This document shows positions 50,400-62,274 of a stretch of DNA of 64,000 bases, in pieces (within the stretch, counting starts at the first letter, position 1; every line of letters starts with the position of its first letter). The notes beneath the pieces were generated by a model that ran no database searches, was not told the DNA's origin, and worked only from the letters and a program-made list of their open reading frames with translations. Made by a program: the position numbers and the translations under genes. This DNA is from Pyrrhosoma nymphula (lineage: Eukaryota; Arthropoda; Insecta; Odonata; Coenagrionidae), in assembly GCA_963573305.1 (NCBI GenBank), contig OY754338.1, positions 18,350,192 to 18,414,191 on the forward strand, in the 5' to 3' direction.

Positions 50400-51120
50400 A
50401 GGGTCAGGGGAAGGCCTCCTCGAGAAATTACTTTCTGGAAGTTACCACCACCGCCGTCTCCCTGGCTGCAAAAGGAGAGGAGGTAGGAGTCTTTGGGGGA
50501 GGGGGAGTGAGAAAGGGAACGAGGAGAGGACCCTGCTGGCCCTGATACGATTAAGGGGACCCTGGTGTGTCAGAGTGCGCCAGTCTATGTGTGTAAGTGT
50601 GCCTGTGTGTGTTGGTCGGTGGGAGGGGGGTGTGGGTCAGGGGGGGAGGTGCGGCTGACTGGTTGTGTTTGTGCCCGAGATACAAAACCCATGAGGGATG
50701 GTCAAAGTTAGAGAGTTACAGAGCCCAAGGGGCGGGAGGGGCGGGGGGGAGATGAGGGAAGACTGGTTTGGGGCTTTTGCGGCCATTGTGGGCCAAAGGA
50801 AGGAGTACCCTAGGGGGGAAGCGGGGTGGGAGAAGAAGATAAGTGAACAGGGCCGAGTGTGCGGGGGGGTGCGTGGAAGAACCCTTAAAGGGTTCCGGGC
50901 GGGGAGTTTTTCGTGGTCTGAGCAAGGGGAGAAGAGAGAATTCCCTTGTCCTTGCCATTGTCGGCGGCAACAATGGGGAGCTTGTTCTGCGGTGGCGTGT
51001 CGAAACTTCGCGACAGGCCTTCGCCCTTGCCTGTATTTTTTTGCCATTCAGAGCGAAGTCAGTCTTTTATACAGTTCTGCAACCTCGGAGAAACGAAAAG
51101 AGGGTGCATTAAGTGAAAGG
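50400..51120. other. G-rich island with strong G-quadruplex motif
   Basis: The plus strand is GT- then G-rich. A quadruplex motif at 50621-50646 has runs of 3, 6, 3 and 7 G with loops of 1, 3 and 3. A 184-codon frame on plus (50698-51252) and shorter frames on minus cross it, but they are low-complexity Gly/Arg/Glu or Pro/Leu translations and are not called as genes. Confidence 0.65.
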
Positions 51121-54100
51121 GCTGAAGTTTCATTCGATTCCACAAGAACCTTCGGGGCATGTGCAATGGGCACTGTTCAAATTTATTTCCAGCGGCCTTT
51201 AAAGTTACTTATAATCATCAAACTGAAAGAGAAAAGATATTTCTTTGATTAATACCGTCTAGTAATTGTCAGTTATTTTAGCCTCTCATCAGCCATTCAG
51301 AATAAGTTGTTTTTTTTAATAATGCGTAAATACACCATATTATAACAAAGATCACAGCAATTATTCTGACAGTGGATAATATGAGTTCATGAACTAAAAA
51401 GGATAAAAATTTGTAGATAAGGCACTGATAACAGAAAAAAGTAAAAAAAGAAATAAATCATTATAAAAGAATTAATTCCTTTAATTCCAAACTCGGGAAG
51501 AGATTTGAAGGTTTGAGCAATTCCGACAAAAGAATAACACAATGAGATTATGTATTAATATGTTAATCCAAACATAGGTTGAATATCGTTTATAAATACG
51601 TCAAGGGACTTTAATGGTCCTTCGAGTTTTACCTAGGTATCAAAAAAATATGTATCCTACTGCAATTATTGACACTTAAAAAATTATTAACGTGAATGCA
51701 TTTTGCAAGGAAACAGAAATTTAACCAATAACTTACAGGAATTAGATATGCTTTTCAAATTACTTCGTAGAAATCAAGAAAACGAGTCGAGTAAAATTTT
51801 ATAAACTTCTCTCCATAAATATATTTCATTATTTCTAACCACGCAAAGCACAAATAAGCCGTCATCACTGATGAAAATATGAGGTAAAACAGTCGCTAAA
51901 ATCTAATTCTCATTTGGATGCTACCAAGTTAAATTATTTTCATATTATAAGCGCTTTAATTTTGAGCGAAGTCCGAACCATCATATTTTATTCTCTTACC
52001 TCGGTAAAAATGTTTCCGACAGCACTGACGAAATGCACGAAATGAGAGTGGAAATGTTCTTGTCATGATTGATACAGACACTGACAAGGTCTCCCTTTTA
52101 TTTTTTTGAAAGAGAGAATGAAGCGAAAAATTAAATATTGAACGTGACGGGAGAAAAATTCGTGCTTTCAAATATTATTACAGCTTGAATATAATTTGCA
52201 CATCAATTTGAGTACAACTGGTTGAATACAACAATTCTTCTCTGGGTATATGTGCTTGAGGCATGCTAAAATATTATCAAAATCAAGGTTTGACTACGTA
52301 CCGTTAAGTGAGATAAATTAGAAACCAATTTTCCTCTTATGGATAGAAATATAGGTAGACCCTTGAGGGTACATGAAATATTCATCATGGAGTGAGAGAA
52401 GTTATAAAGGCTTTCAACTCAAACTTTTGGATTTATATAAACGGCAGACCACCAAAATCGACCAGAGAAAACGTTTGGAAATGTAAATGTTCACTTACGC
52501 TGCATAAAACGACAAAATGTAACGGAGATTGCACTCTGAAAGCTTATATAGAGTCTAAATGTGAAATCTACGAAGCATCCCTGGGAAAGTACTAGCATTC
52601 TGCAAGTTCAATTTTTATTTTTCTTGAAGTGCGTATTCCATTTCACGCATCAACCACTATTATGCGTCTCCACCCCATTGACCTTACAGCTTCACCTGAG
52701 TACGTGGATGTGGTGGAGGTGGTACGCGAAACGTCATGCCTGCAACGCCGGAAGGCCGTCAAGGGTTCCTGATAAACCACTGAATAAGCCAAATGTATTA
52801 ATAATGTTCTAAAAAACCTACATCGTTTAGAAAAATTCGAGAAAGTTGTCGATTAATCATAAGTAGGTTTTCTTCTCCCAGGAATACGCTATATGTAAAT
52901 ATCGTAGATTCCAAAGTGAGCAGCAGTCTTCGTTGACATTTCCAAAAAGTGGTATAAAATCAAGGAGGAAAGACTCAAACGCAAAATCATATAACTGCTG
53001 GCTGAAAAGCATCCTGCTTGCTTGTATACCTCCTGCATAACTAGCTTCAGGTTAACGCCATCGTATAAGTTGTAGATACAATAAACATTTTCCTCCAGCA
53101 TGCATTAGAAGCGAGTTTCAACAAAGAAAATCCATCCTGTGTAATATTTTGTAGGAAAGTATGGGACCATCGTTCGCTCGAAACCACGAAAATACTATCT
53201 TAAGGCATAGTATAAGAGCGAATGTAGTATCTTAACCTTTTCATTCATATTAGGCATTCACGCAACTGATCGCTAGGTCATAGTCACTACTTAAGCAAGA
53301 TTTGGGGTTAAATTAAAACATTCACACGCATGAATAAGTACTTCATCGTAATTAAATTTCCCTTATGCTTGTCACATGTCTTCCCTCTAAATATTCTTAC
53401 TTCTCTCCCGTACTTACTTAACATCATAACCTGAACGCCTACTTTGTCTATACAAACGTACTTATTCGAGCGTTGAGTTCCGTCAGAAGTTAAACGGATT
53501 AGACGATATATTTTATACTCTTTTCAATGAAGAACTAAGAACTGTTACCGAAAAAGAGGAACCTAAAATAAATCTACAAAAATTTGTTTTTATTCTAATC
53601 ATGTAATTTCAAAATGGAAAGCCTCTAGCCCTCGAAGTGAAAGTATTTTTTTCAGGATGTTTATCTTTCGTTTCGATAACAATTCCATGCCAATGAGTTC
53701 CTGGATAAACCTAACCGTGGAGTGGAATGCGAGAGGCTCTTTTTTCAACTTTTGGTTACCCAAAAGATGAGATCCCTTTTAACATATTTGGAAAGGAGAA
53801 GAGAAAGGAAAAGGATTCCCCGAAATAAAACAGCGCGGTGAATGCACTCGGATTTGTGGTAACGAGGAAAAGGAGATATTCTGCGGGGAAAAGATATGGG
53901 CATCTCCGGAGTAATGGGAGAGTGAAAAGAGTGATAGAGGGGCAATATGGACGGAGATGTTGGCAGGGTCCTCTCCCCCATTCCGCTTCATTAGGCCCGT
54001 TTTTCGATTCATCGGTGGGAATGGGCACTGGGAAGGGGGAATCTTTTGGGGATTAGGGAGTCTTGGTCAGAGGCCCTTTAGGATATTGCGTGGGTTGGAG

Positions 54101-54316
54101 AGGCTGGGGATTTCATCGGGAGATTCGGTTGCTAAGTTAAGGCATGGGATGCGCAATATTCAAATTTCTGTACCAGGCTTTACCAAGGCAAGAGGCTCAT
54201 ATTTACTAGTTACTAGTTTCCATGAATTGCTGCCAATTTAAAAATGGCAAATAAATTTTGACGATATTATAGAAACTAACGGAAAGAAATATTTCATATT
54301 TCTCGTTCCTGTAGTG
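51121..54316. other. Non-coding stretch
   Basis: No gene is supported. The area around 53820-54120 is G/A-rich on plus. Frames there overlap on both strands and look compositional. Confidence 0.45.
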
Positions 54317-54490
54317 AATGATAATAATAATGTCTCTATGGGTAACGACCAAAGCCAATTACTACCCATTTGATATGTAGACGAACACACGCAACCAAGC
54401 CCTGGGAGGTGAAAATCCTACCCAGGCGGGATTCAAACCCGCGTGCTTTGGTTCGGCATGCGAGGACTTTACCCTTTACCACCAGGGTCA
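54317..54490 (-). mobile_element. tRNA-derived SINE with ATT-repeat tail
   Basis: On the minus strand a nearly complete tRNA-like head starts ACCCTGGTGGTAAAGGGTAAAG (A-box region). It ends with a perfect T-arm GCGGG-TTTGAAT-CCCGC (plus 54426-54442) and B box GGTTTGAATCC, then CTGGGT, which nearly complements the ACCCTGG start as an acceptor stem would. About 85 nt of unrelated body follow, and the unit ends in ATTATTATTATC (plus about 54319-54330). Head, body and simple-repeat tail are the SINE plan. Such elements are transcribed by RNA polymerase III and mobilised by a partner LINE. Confidence 0.7.
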
Positions 54491-57400
54491 GAAAAGTTGT
54501 TAGTTAAAAGTTTAGTTGTTATTTCATTAACACACGAAGGTAATGAGGTAAGTCACGTTGCGTGAAAATAAAATGATACTTTACATCACATTAACCGTGA
54601 AAGTTTTTTTTCTGCCCTTGCGACCAATACCTTAACTATTAACCAAGCAGTACGTAAAAATAATATATTTATCTAACGTGCAATTATTTTTAAGAGCAAC
54701 AGTAAGGTGTATGGTGACTCAAATTACTATTTGTCTTCATGATATTAAGGCAAAACAATGATTCTGTACAAGCCAGTAATACCAAAAACATTATAAATAC
54801 ATTTCCGCTGAATTTCTGCTGCTGAAAATTTGAAAAAATTATACAGCTTACTGTGACGAGAAGCATATCATTATTGGTAGCAAACATAGAACTTGAAGAT
54901 GATAAAAATATATTAGGTAAAAAAATAAAGATGATATACTAAAATATGTACAGGTATAATTATGGGTATTATGAACATAATATTATTCCGGTTTCATCAT
55001 GTTGTACATTTCTTCAAATAATATTTCAAGTTTTTGCCTTTCAAAAAGCAATATACCTGCTGTTCTTTATTTTAGTTTATAGCTTGGAGCTTAGTCCAAC
55101 TTTCCTCGAAAATGCCCTGTAAAATTGCGTTAGAAATCTGCCAATGCAAAAGAGGCTATTCATCGTACATCTTATACAGTCATGAGAGGTCACATGATAT
55201 TGCTTGATATGTTACCACATATTCAATAAAGATCCAATGCAAGATTACATTTACTTGTAATGTTATCCTCGGAAAGAATTCCTTCTGGACTTTTAAGGAG
55301 GGGAGCTTGGGAAAGGAAAGAATAAAGGGCTGCTTTTAACCATTCTTAGAATTATAATGTAATTATACTATAATCGTATAACAAACTTAACGTATTCTGG
55401 TCTAACATTGTGGAACTCCATCTTGGAGTAAATTATTAACTTGGTATAGTCCACACTCATTTTTTTCCGACCCGGGTTTCATCATAAAACTTTCATTTTT
55501 GTCATGGAAATGACTTGGAAAGTTGAAACCAAGGTTGGGATAACACAGGAAAGAGGACTTTTTTTAGTCGTTGATTTACTCCATGATGGCATTATGTTAT
55601 CCATCGCTTGGCATCATTAGATAGATTGAGAGAAACTGTAAACTCAAACGCACAATCCTTCAGTTATTAGAAAAATTCGTTCTATGATAGTTTCAGGCTA
55701 AAATGGAGGATATAATTTTACACCCAAACTATACGTGTGATACAGAAGAAATCCACTATGTAACAATTATAATGCCAAGCAGGTTTTTACTAAAATTCTT
55801 TGTCCAGATATCATTAAAGATAACACAAAAAGAGACAATCTACCTTCTCCTCACTCCTTCTCTCTTCCTTTCCTAATTCTCTTATTCCCTTTTGGTGTCC
55901 TTATCCTTTTTTTTCACAGCTAATGTCGCAAGATCTCTCTCGGATCCTCGTAGGTGCGCGAATGTAGATGTTGCAAATCGAATCTTATCTCAAAACATCG
56001 TAACTCGGTATACCGCAAGGACTGGAGACTAAATATCGCAAAGCGGTACGTCAATATAATTTTATACGTCAGCTGGTACACGGTATTACCACACAAGGAC
56101 AGCTCTAATGATGGGATACGTATGTCTCCATGGTTTCCAATTCCATCAACAAACATCCACCGTCATTATATTGGTCCCATCCTACCTTCCACAGCCACTC
56201 ACTCAAAACCTTTTCTCCAAATTTGACCCACCCAACACCTGAACAGTTACCGTTGAACGAAGTCCATTTGCCAATGTGAGGTCAATAATGGTTTCCACAA
56301 TTGCTGCTCAGAGTCACAAGACGGACAAATCATAAGTTAACGGTAGGTTATACATTGATTAAATTAACTTATAATTTTCGCATACGATAAAGAGTTAAAA
56401 AGACCCTAGATTAAGAAAATAAGTTCAATAAACAAAGCGAAAACAGAATGGAAAAACATTAGTTAAAAAAGAAAAGTGGAAATGTAACTTAGAGGAAAGG
56501 AAAATCACCACCAATGTTTTTGCTGAATCATCCAACTCTAAGAAATCCCTGCTATATTTTCTTTGACGAAAAAGGTTTGTTCACCAAATGATGAACCTTC
56601 TCTTTGTAAGACTAATACTAAACTAAAGTTAGTTAATCCTTATAAATTTTAGACATACATTTACAGTTATATGTGCAGAATAAAGGTAACGGTGAACTAT
56701 AAAATGATAATGAAATAACAACTGAAATATTCCAAAATATTCCTGTATCTAAGCGGCTTACATACATCACTACGAATGTTTGAAGGGTAATTATGGGAAG
56801 CAATTCAAGGAGGCGGTAAGGCATCAGGCCTTAGTAGAAATAGACTTTACTGCTTCGAAAATAAAACATAGGATGCACGGAAAATGTTTGAATAATATTT
56901 ATTAAGTTAAATATATCTAGACTAGACACATCACCAAAAAATATTGATTCAAAGAAATGACAAGTTGATTTCACCTACGATAATTTTAATGAGAACAAAT
57001 TCCTGTTCAACTACATCTTATATCCGTAAGAATCACTCGGCATAGTATTAGGTGTCTGCGTTCTCAGTATTTTAATTATAATTTTTTTATAAATTCTACG
57101 TCATCATAAGCGTTCAAAATATGTGCATGAATTCATAACAACGTGCAAACCGTTCCTCTTGTATCTGAAATTATATCCCATACATTCAACTAAAAATTTA
57201 CGTTTTCATCATGTCCCATAGAAGCCTACACAAGTGTAAAAAAACATACACCCCACTCGAAACTGCGTCCTATTACTCAAACGTGACCATGCATTTGTGA
57301 ATAACACTAAAAATCTTCATATTAATTACGCTGATCAAGTGCCCGATGGAATAAAATATCATTAAATACCCACAGTTCATTCCCAGTCATGACCGCGTAT

Positions 57401-59185
57401 TAAATAATAAAATAGATGACGTTAAATAGCACAGGACACATGTGAAGCTGCATTTCATGCAAACTCGCTCATATTATGTTAATTAGTAGTGTAGTTCATG
57501 CACCGAATAAACAGGAATCTCCATAACATTTGGCGTTATACCATACGGTACCCGGTCACAACTAGTGCACCAAAAAAATTTCAAATGGGGTTCCGTATCA
57601 GTGATACAAAGAGAAACACACAGTAGCATGCTAAACAGACACATCCGTTTCACATTCAATTATTTAAATTAGTTAAGAAAAGTATCAGTTGAAGTATGAA
57701 CTGCTGACCATAATCTACACTTCTAATTTAAATGAGCATGGATATTCAAAATATTTACTTGCAAAATTATTTAAGGAAACATTACTTCTACATCTCGCTA
57801 CTATAAATCGGTTCATAAAACACCGGTCTGAACAAAGAACCAATGTAGGATATTTTGTATCTAATTTTCAAATCGTACAAAAACTTTCTCACTAGTTAAA
57901 CGTTAGGATGAGCTATTTATCGCAGAAGTAAGACAGGACCGATCACTGTACATTAGAACCCTATCGACATTGATAAACCTATCGCTACGACACATGACCT
58001 ACTGGCCAAAAAAGCGACGTATTTAGTTTTTCCTTAGGGATATTTGTTTATTTACTCCCATTTTAATTTTTTCCCACAATTTTATATTTTAACCAGTACA
58101 AAAGATTTATCGGGTAAAATTCCTTCATCGCTATATTTAACTTCAATAGCTAATTCTTTCTAAGCATTAAAGCAAAAAAGGGACTTTGGATGGACTTGCA
58201 TACCTTGAAAGTAAGTAATGCATGCAACGTTCTCTCGCGTTCTCATTTCATTGGTGTATTTTTTCAAATTACGACTGTTTGTGGAAAGATTTCATCCGTC
58301 GAGGGTGCACTTTGGGAGAGAGAAATCGAAGTGGCGTCGGATGAAAACGTTGATATACCGGTTGCCATTCCGTGGTTCAGGGGTAAGTCAGTTTTTCAGC
58401 GACACAGCGAACGTTGGGGCTACCAGCCTGGCAAGCAACCTTTCGGTTCCGTATACTGAGCGCAGTGATATGGGGCTGTGAGGGAAGGTTAGATGGGGCC
58501 AATGGGGGTAGAGTTGGGCTGCTGTGTTTGAATGGGTTCTTGGAGGGTAGAGAAGAAGGGAGAGACAGGAAAATGATCCCCACTTATTTTCCTCCCCCTG
58601 AGATGATGCGGACGAAGGAAGTGGTCCGGAATTGCGGCCCAGGGTTTTAAAGGATTCCTTCTGGAGAAGACAGGAAGAGAGAAAACCAAATTGGTTAGGG
58701 TGGGGGTATTTTGTGAAAAAGGGCACCTGAAAAGTATGCAAGCGCGACTGGGCAACGATGTATAGAAGTCCAGTAGATATATTTTCTCACCTACCATATA
58801 GATTAAGAAAATTTTTGATGAAACAATTTATTAAAAGTTTAAAATTATCCTCGACACTACTGCCACCTAAGACTTATTGCTTGACCTTTGACCATATTAT
58901 GACAAAAAATATGAGGTTCATTTCCTAGCTGATCTACAGTGATGTGTAAACATCTGTAAAGTATTGGCTGAATATTTAAGCAGTAAAATTACATAATTAA
59001 CCGATAATCCCTATGAGCTGCAGGGATATTTCAATGTCTCCTAAGTATATGCATAAGCTGCGCAAAATTCTGAGTGCTGAGGATAGTGAAACTGAGAGCA
59101 GAAGAAAACTAATCTTTGGTTGATGACTGCTAATGATGGTGACGTTGACTGAAATTATTAATGACGTAGTATTCTCCATTTTTTG
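54491..59185. other. Non-coding AT-rich stretch with island at 58.3-58.7 kb
   Basis: No gene is seen. About 58370-58720 is GC-richer with purine-rich plus-strand runs and overlapping frames on both strands, of the same character as earlier islands. Nothing else stands out. Confidence 0.45.
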
Positions 59186-59190
59186 TAAAT

Positions 59191-59302
59191 AGCATAAAAT
59201 ACTAGCAAATTAAACCTATGCTAAATACTGCTTACGTGCTGAAAATTATTTCAGTATATAAGCAGTACTAATCATTGGTTAAATTTGCTAGTCTTTTATG
59301 CT
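59191..59302. mobile_element. Nested palindrome, MITE/foldback-like
   Basis: The outer arms AGCATAAAATACTAGCAAAT... (59191-59216) and 59277-59302 are inverted with about 24 of 26 matches. Within them 59226-59267 forms a second hairpin: TACTGCTTA/TAAGCAGTA and CTGAAA/TTTCAG, both perfect, with symmetric 4-nt internal gaps. The whole can fold almost end to end. It is non-coding; no target duplication was identified. Confidence 0.6.
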
Positions 59303-60021
59303 ACCTACTTAAAAAAATGAAGAATGCATTTAATTTTCATTTAGGCATACATTTTCTCCAAATACACGACATATGCGGGGTATTTGACTGTTACTCTTCT
59401 TCAGAAATTGTCAGCACGTTGCGCTTGATTACGGTGGAAATCACTAAAAATAATCGAAAAATTAAGAGAAGGGGATATTTTGGTGATTAATACTGTACTG
59501 TCAATAAAATTGCTTAAGTAGGTACAACGACAAAAAGTTTTAATGGACACATCATAAAAGATTTTTTAACAATAGACAACTTGTTTAATTTCGATTTTTT
59601 CTCCTTCAGCAAAGTATATCTAATCCTGTTAATTTTCATTTACAAAATATCAGAATTCACTCTCCTCTCACTAATCTATCTCTCTAGCTTTTATATTGGC
59701 CTTTAATATCCCATAGACACCAACTAGGTATATTACTCGTCCACTGGATTTCTTAACATTCTCCAACAAAGTCTTCCTTCTCTTGCCTGTGATAGCGCTG
59801 CATTATTATACTAAGAGTAATTCTTTATATGGTAAAGGTAACCTCTTGTTTTGTTGTGAGGCTGCCCTATATATTGTTTAATGTCATATCATGTAATCTC
59901 TTAGCCTGTAATTCATATTTTCTGCAGTGTATTTACAATATTACTTAGTTATTAAGTTTTCTCCTTCACACAAACACGAAATTACACTCTTCTCATGTCA
60001 AGTGCGCCACTAGTCAATTGA

Positions 60022-60084
60022 CCGGTAGGGGTGCGTCTCGCACTCACCGGAACGGTATAATCTACGCGCCTTCGGCGCGAGTAG
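60022..60084 (+). other. Two adjacent GC-rich hairpins
   Basis: Hairpin 1 (60022-60050): CCGGT/ACCGG, then GTGCG/CGCAC around loop TCT. Hairpin 2 (60062-60084): CTAC/GTAG and GCGCC/GGCGC around loop TTC, with a GA bulge. They stand out in AT-rich surroundings. They may be part of a structured RNA or the GC-rich end of a repeat; I do not recognise a known family. Confidence 0.5.
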
Positions 60085-61227
60085 AACTGGGAGTGTGAAT
60101 TTGATAAAGCAAATAGTATCATTCATGTGACGGGGAATACGGTATGAGTTAGGAGGGTAATGATCGCAGAAATTTGCGTGCTCGTACATGATTGGTAAAT
60201 CATGGCGACCACGCATTACACAGGTAAGTCAGAAATGATTTCTTCCTTACCCTCACTAAATAATGAAATGGATTACCGAATAGTGGGCCCTATACGGAAG
60301 TGTAAAGCCTCCATTTGCAGTGAAATGTGCAGTGCTTAGTGCGGTGGAATGAATGGAATTGCATTGAGGCAAATGGCTATAGCGGGGCGAGTTTGAGTGG
60401 AAGGCGGAAAGAAAGTGTGAAGGAGAAGTGTGTATAGGGTAGGGAACTAACTGCTCGATCGCTGCGCCATCTACGTTGGAGAAGACGAAACGGCATTTTT
60501 TCACAAATGGTGGAGAGGAAAGCAATTCTCAGGTTTGAATGTTTGCTATTCCTAAAGTAGTTGATGCATTGTTATGTCAAAAGTATTTTACAAATGCGCA
60601 AGGTTTGTATTATAAGTGAGCAGAATTTGGTGCCAATGTATCTGTTGAAAGTGGTCACGTTTACGCTGGCAAGACGAAAGCTCACCTTTACCCTTTATAT
60701 CTATCGTGCCTCTTTAAACTTAGAAATTTTTCTTTTACACCTGAATTCAAATATTTCACAATTTTCCGTTCCGTTGATAATACTAACCATATCATTCAGC
60801 TCTACCTTCTATGACTAAGTCTGGCATACTCAATGACCACATAACGTATACCTACAACACGGAAATCAGTCGAATTTATCGTAATTGGCGAATGTACACC
60901 TTTTGTTTAAGGAGTCTTTCTTTAGGGATAAGAAAACATCAGTAAGTACTTTCAATAAAACTCGTATCAAATGTCCACTTCCAAAATATAAGCCTATAAG
61001 TAGATTGCTCTTTTTACGCTCCTCTTCATTGAATACTCATAAGTCAAAGACAGGGCGAGGAAAGGGAGGAACCATATGAAAAAAATGAAGCGTGGATGTT
61101 AGGCAACAGTATGGATTGACTATCTGACTTTCGATATTGCCAAACAAAATTTTTGTTTTGACTAGAAAACATTTTATGGACAATTGCAGGAATGTAGAGA
61201 AGATAGCTGGCCCCGCTATTATTGGAA

Positions 61228-61249
61228 ACGCATTGGAGATCCAATGCGT
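61228..61249. repeat. Perfect short inverted repeat
   Basis: ACGCATTGGA and its exact reverse complement are separated by GA. No further context. Confidence 0.8.
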
Positions 61250-61836
61250 AAGCAAGCAAGATACGATTCAGCGTTAAATATTTATATTCGTCGTGCCGCA
61301 TAGTAAACTGAAATCTCAGATAGCAAAAGGTATTAGAGCAACCGAAAAACGAAAAGAGTCAAACGTCAAGCGGAAAACGATATTTTGGTGAGTGAAAGTT
61401 GGTGACCGAAATAAAAATAATGCATAAGCAACGGGCTAAAAGTGCTTGGCACTGATCGTTATGTTTACAGTTTTCAAAAGGGAAAAAGATGTGATGAAGG
61501 AGAAAAAATTGGGATATAAGAAAAGAAGATAACTTTTTAACGGAGGTAAAGCGCGTTATTGTTGAATTTATGCTGAAAGAAACACTAGCTCCTTAACCTG
61601 CCATTTCAATTTCACAGTTTTACCTGATAAGCTAGTTAAGATTGGAATCTAAATTGCCACAATAATGCAAATATTTGTCACATAATATATATGCCTATGG
61701 CATACACAATTTAATTTAACCAGGAATTCGGTTGCCACTTCACCGTCACTGATGTTTCAGCCAACAATGCGGAGCTAGAGTGAGAGATAATCTCAAGACC
61801 TTGTCAAAACATGAACAAAGATTATTAACGCTTTCA

Positions 61837-62274
61837 GGTAGTATGAGCGAAATATCACTTCACTTAGAATTCGATTAATTTGATCTCATTTTAAAGAAAA
61901 AACTCCCATCTTTCCAAAGATACCAAAATTTAACCTCTTGCTCAACTCTTTCGAGCTGAACTATATGAGCTGTTTTACATAGGATAGACTACGATTATGC
62001 GTTTCAGAGGGAGAATATCGAAAAAATTGGGACTTCTAAAACCTAGATTTCGTAAAAAAACTAACGGTGTGTAGTTTGTAAGTTTTCTCAACTATTTATA
62101 AAATATAATCAATTACTAGCCAAAGTAATGCTTACAGAATTAAAAAATAAAACGGATTTGAAAGCCTTTTAGCCATGCGGCGTGAAAAAAGTAGTGAAGT
62201 TAGAGACCTATGTAGATATGTTTATTTAAATACTTAGAATGTTTACATATATAACGATATTTTTGCGCCATTAA
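61837..62274 (+). repeat. Dispersed repeat, copy 2
   Basis: Partner of 23404-23848 in the same orientation. Conserved landmarks are TCTCATTTTAAAGAAAAAA, CAGAGGGAGAATATCGAAAA, CAACTATTTATAAAAT and GCGGCGTGAAAAAAGTAGT. Just after its right edge TTAATGTTACAATT is duplicated (about 62272-62302). No Ig exon-like sequence follows here, unlike copy 1. Confidence 0.8.

Noticed and set aside
50698..51252. 184-codon open frame, plus strand
   Set aside because: Low-complexity Gly/Arg/Glu translation of a G-rich island with open frames on the opposite strand too.
60199..60227. ATGGCGACC... followed by a consensus donor CAG|GTAAGT on plus
   Set aside because: Looks like a tiny first exon, but seven codons are too few to support and the recognised gene is on the minus strand.
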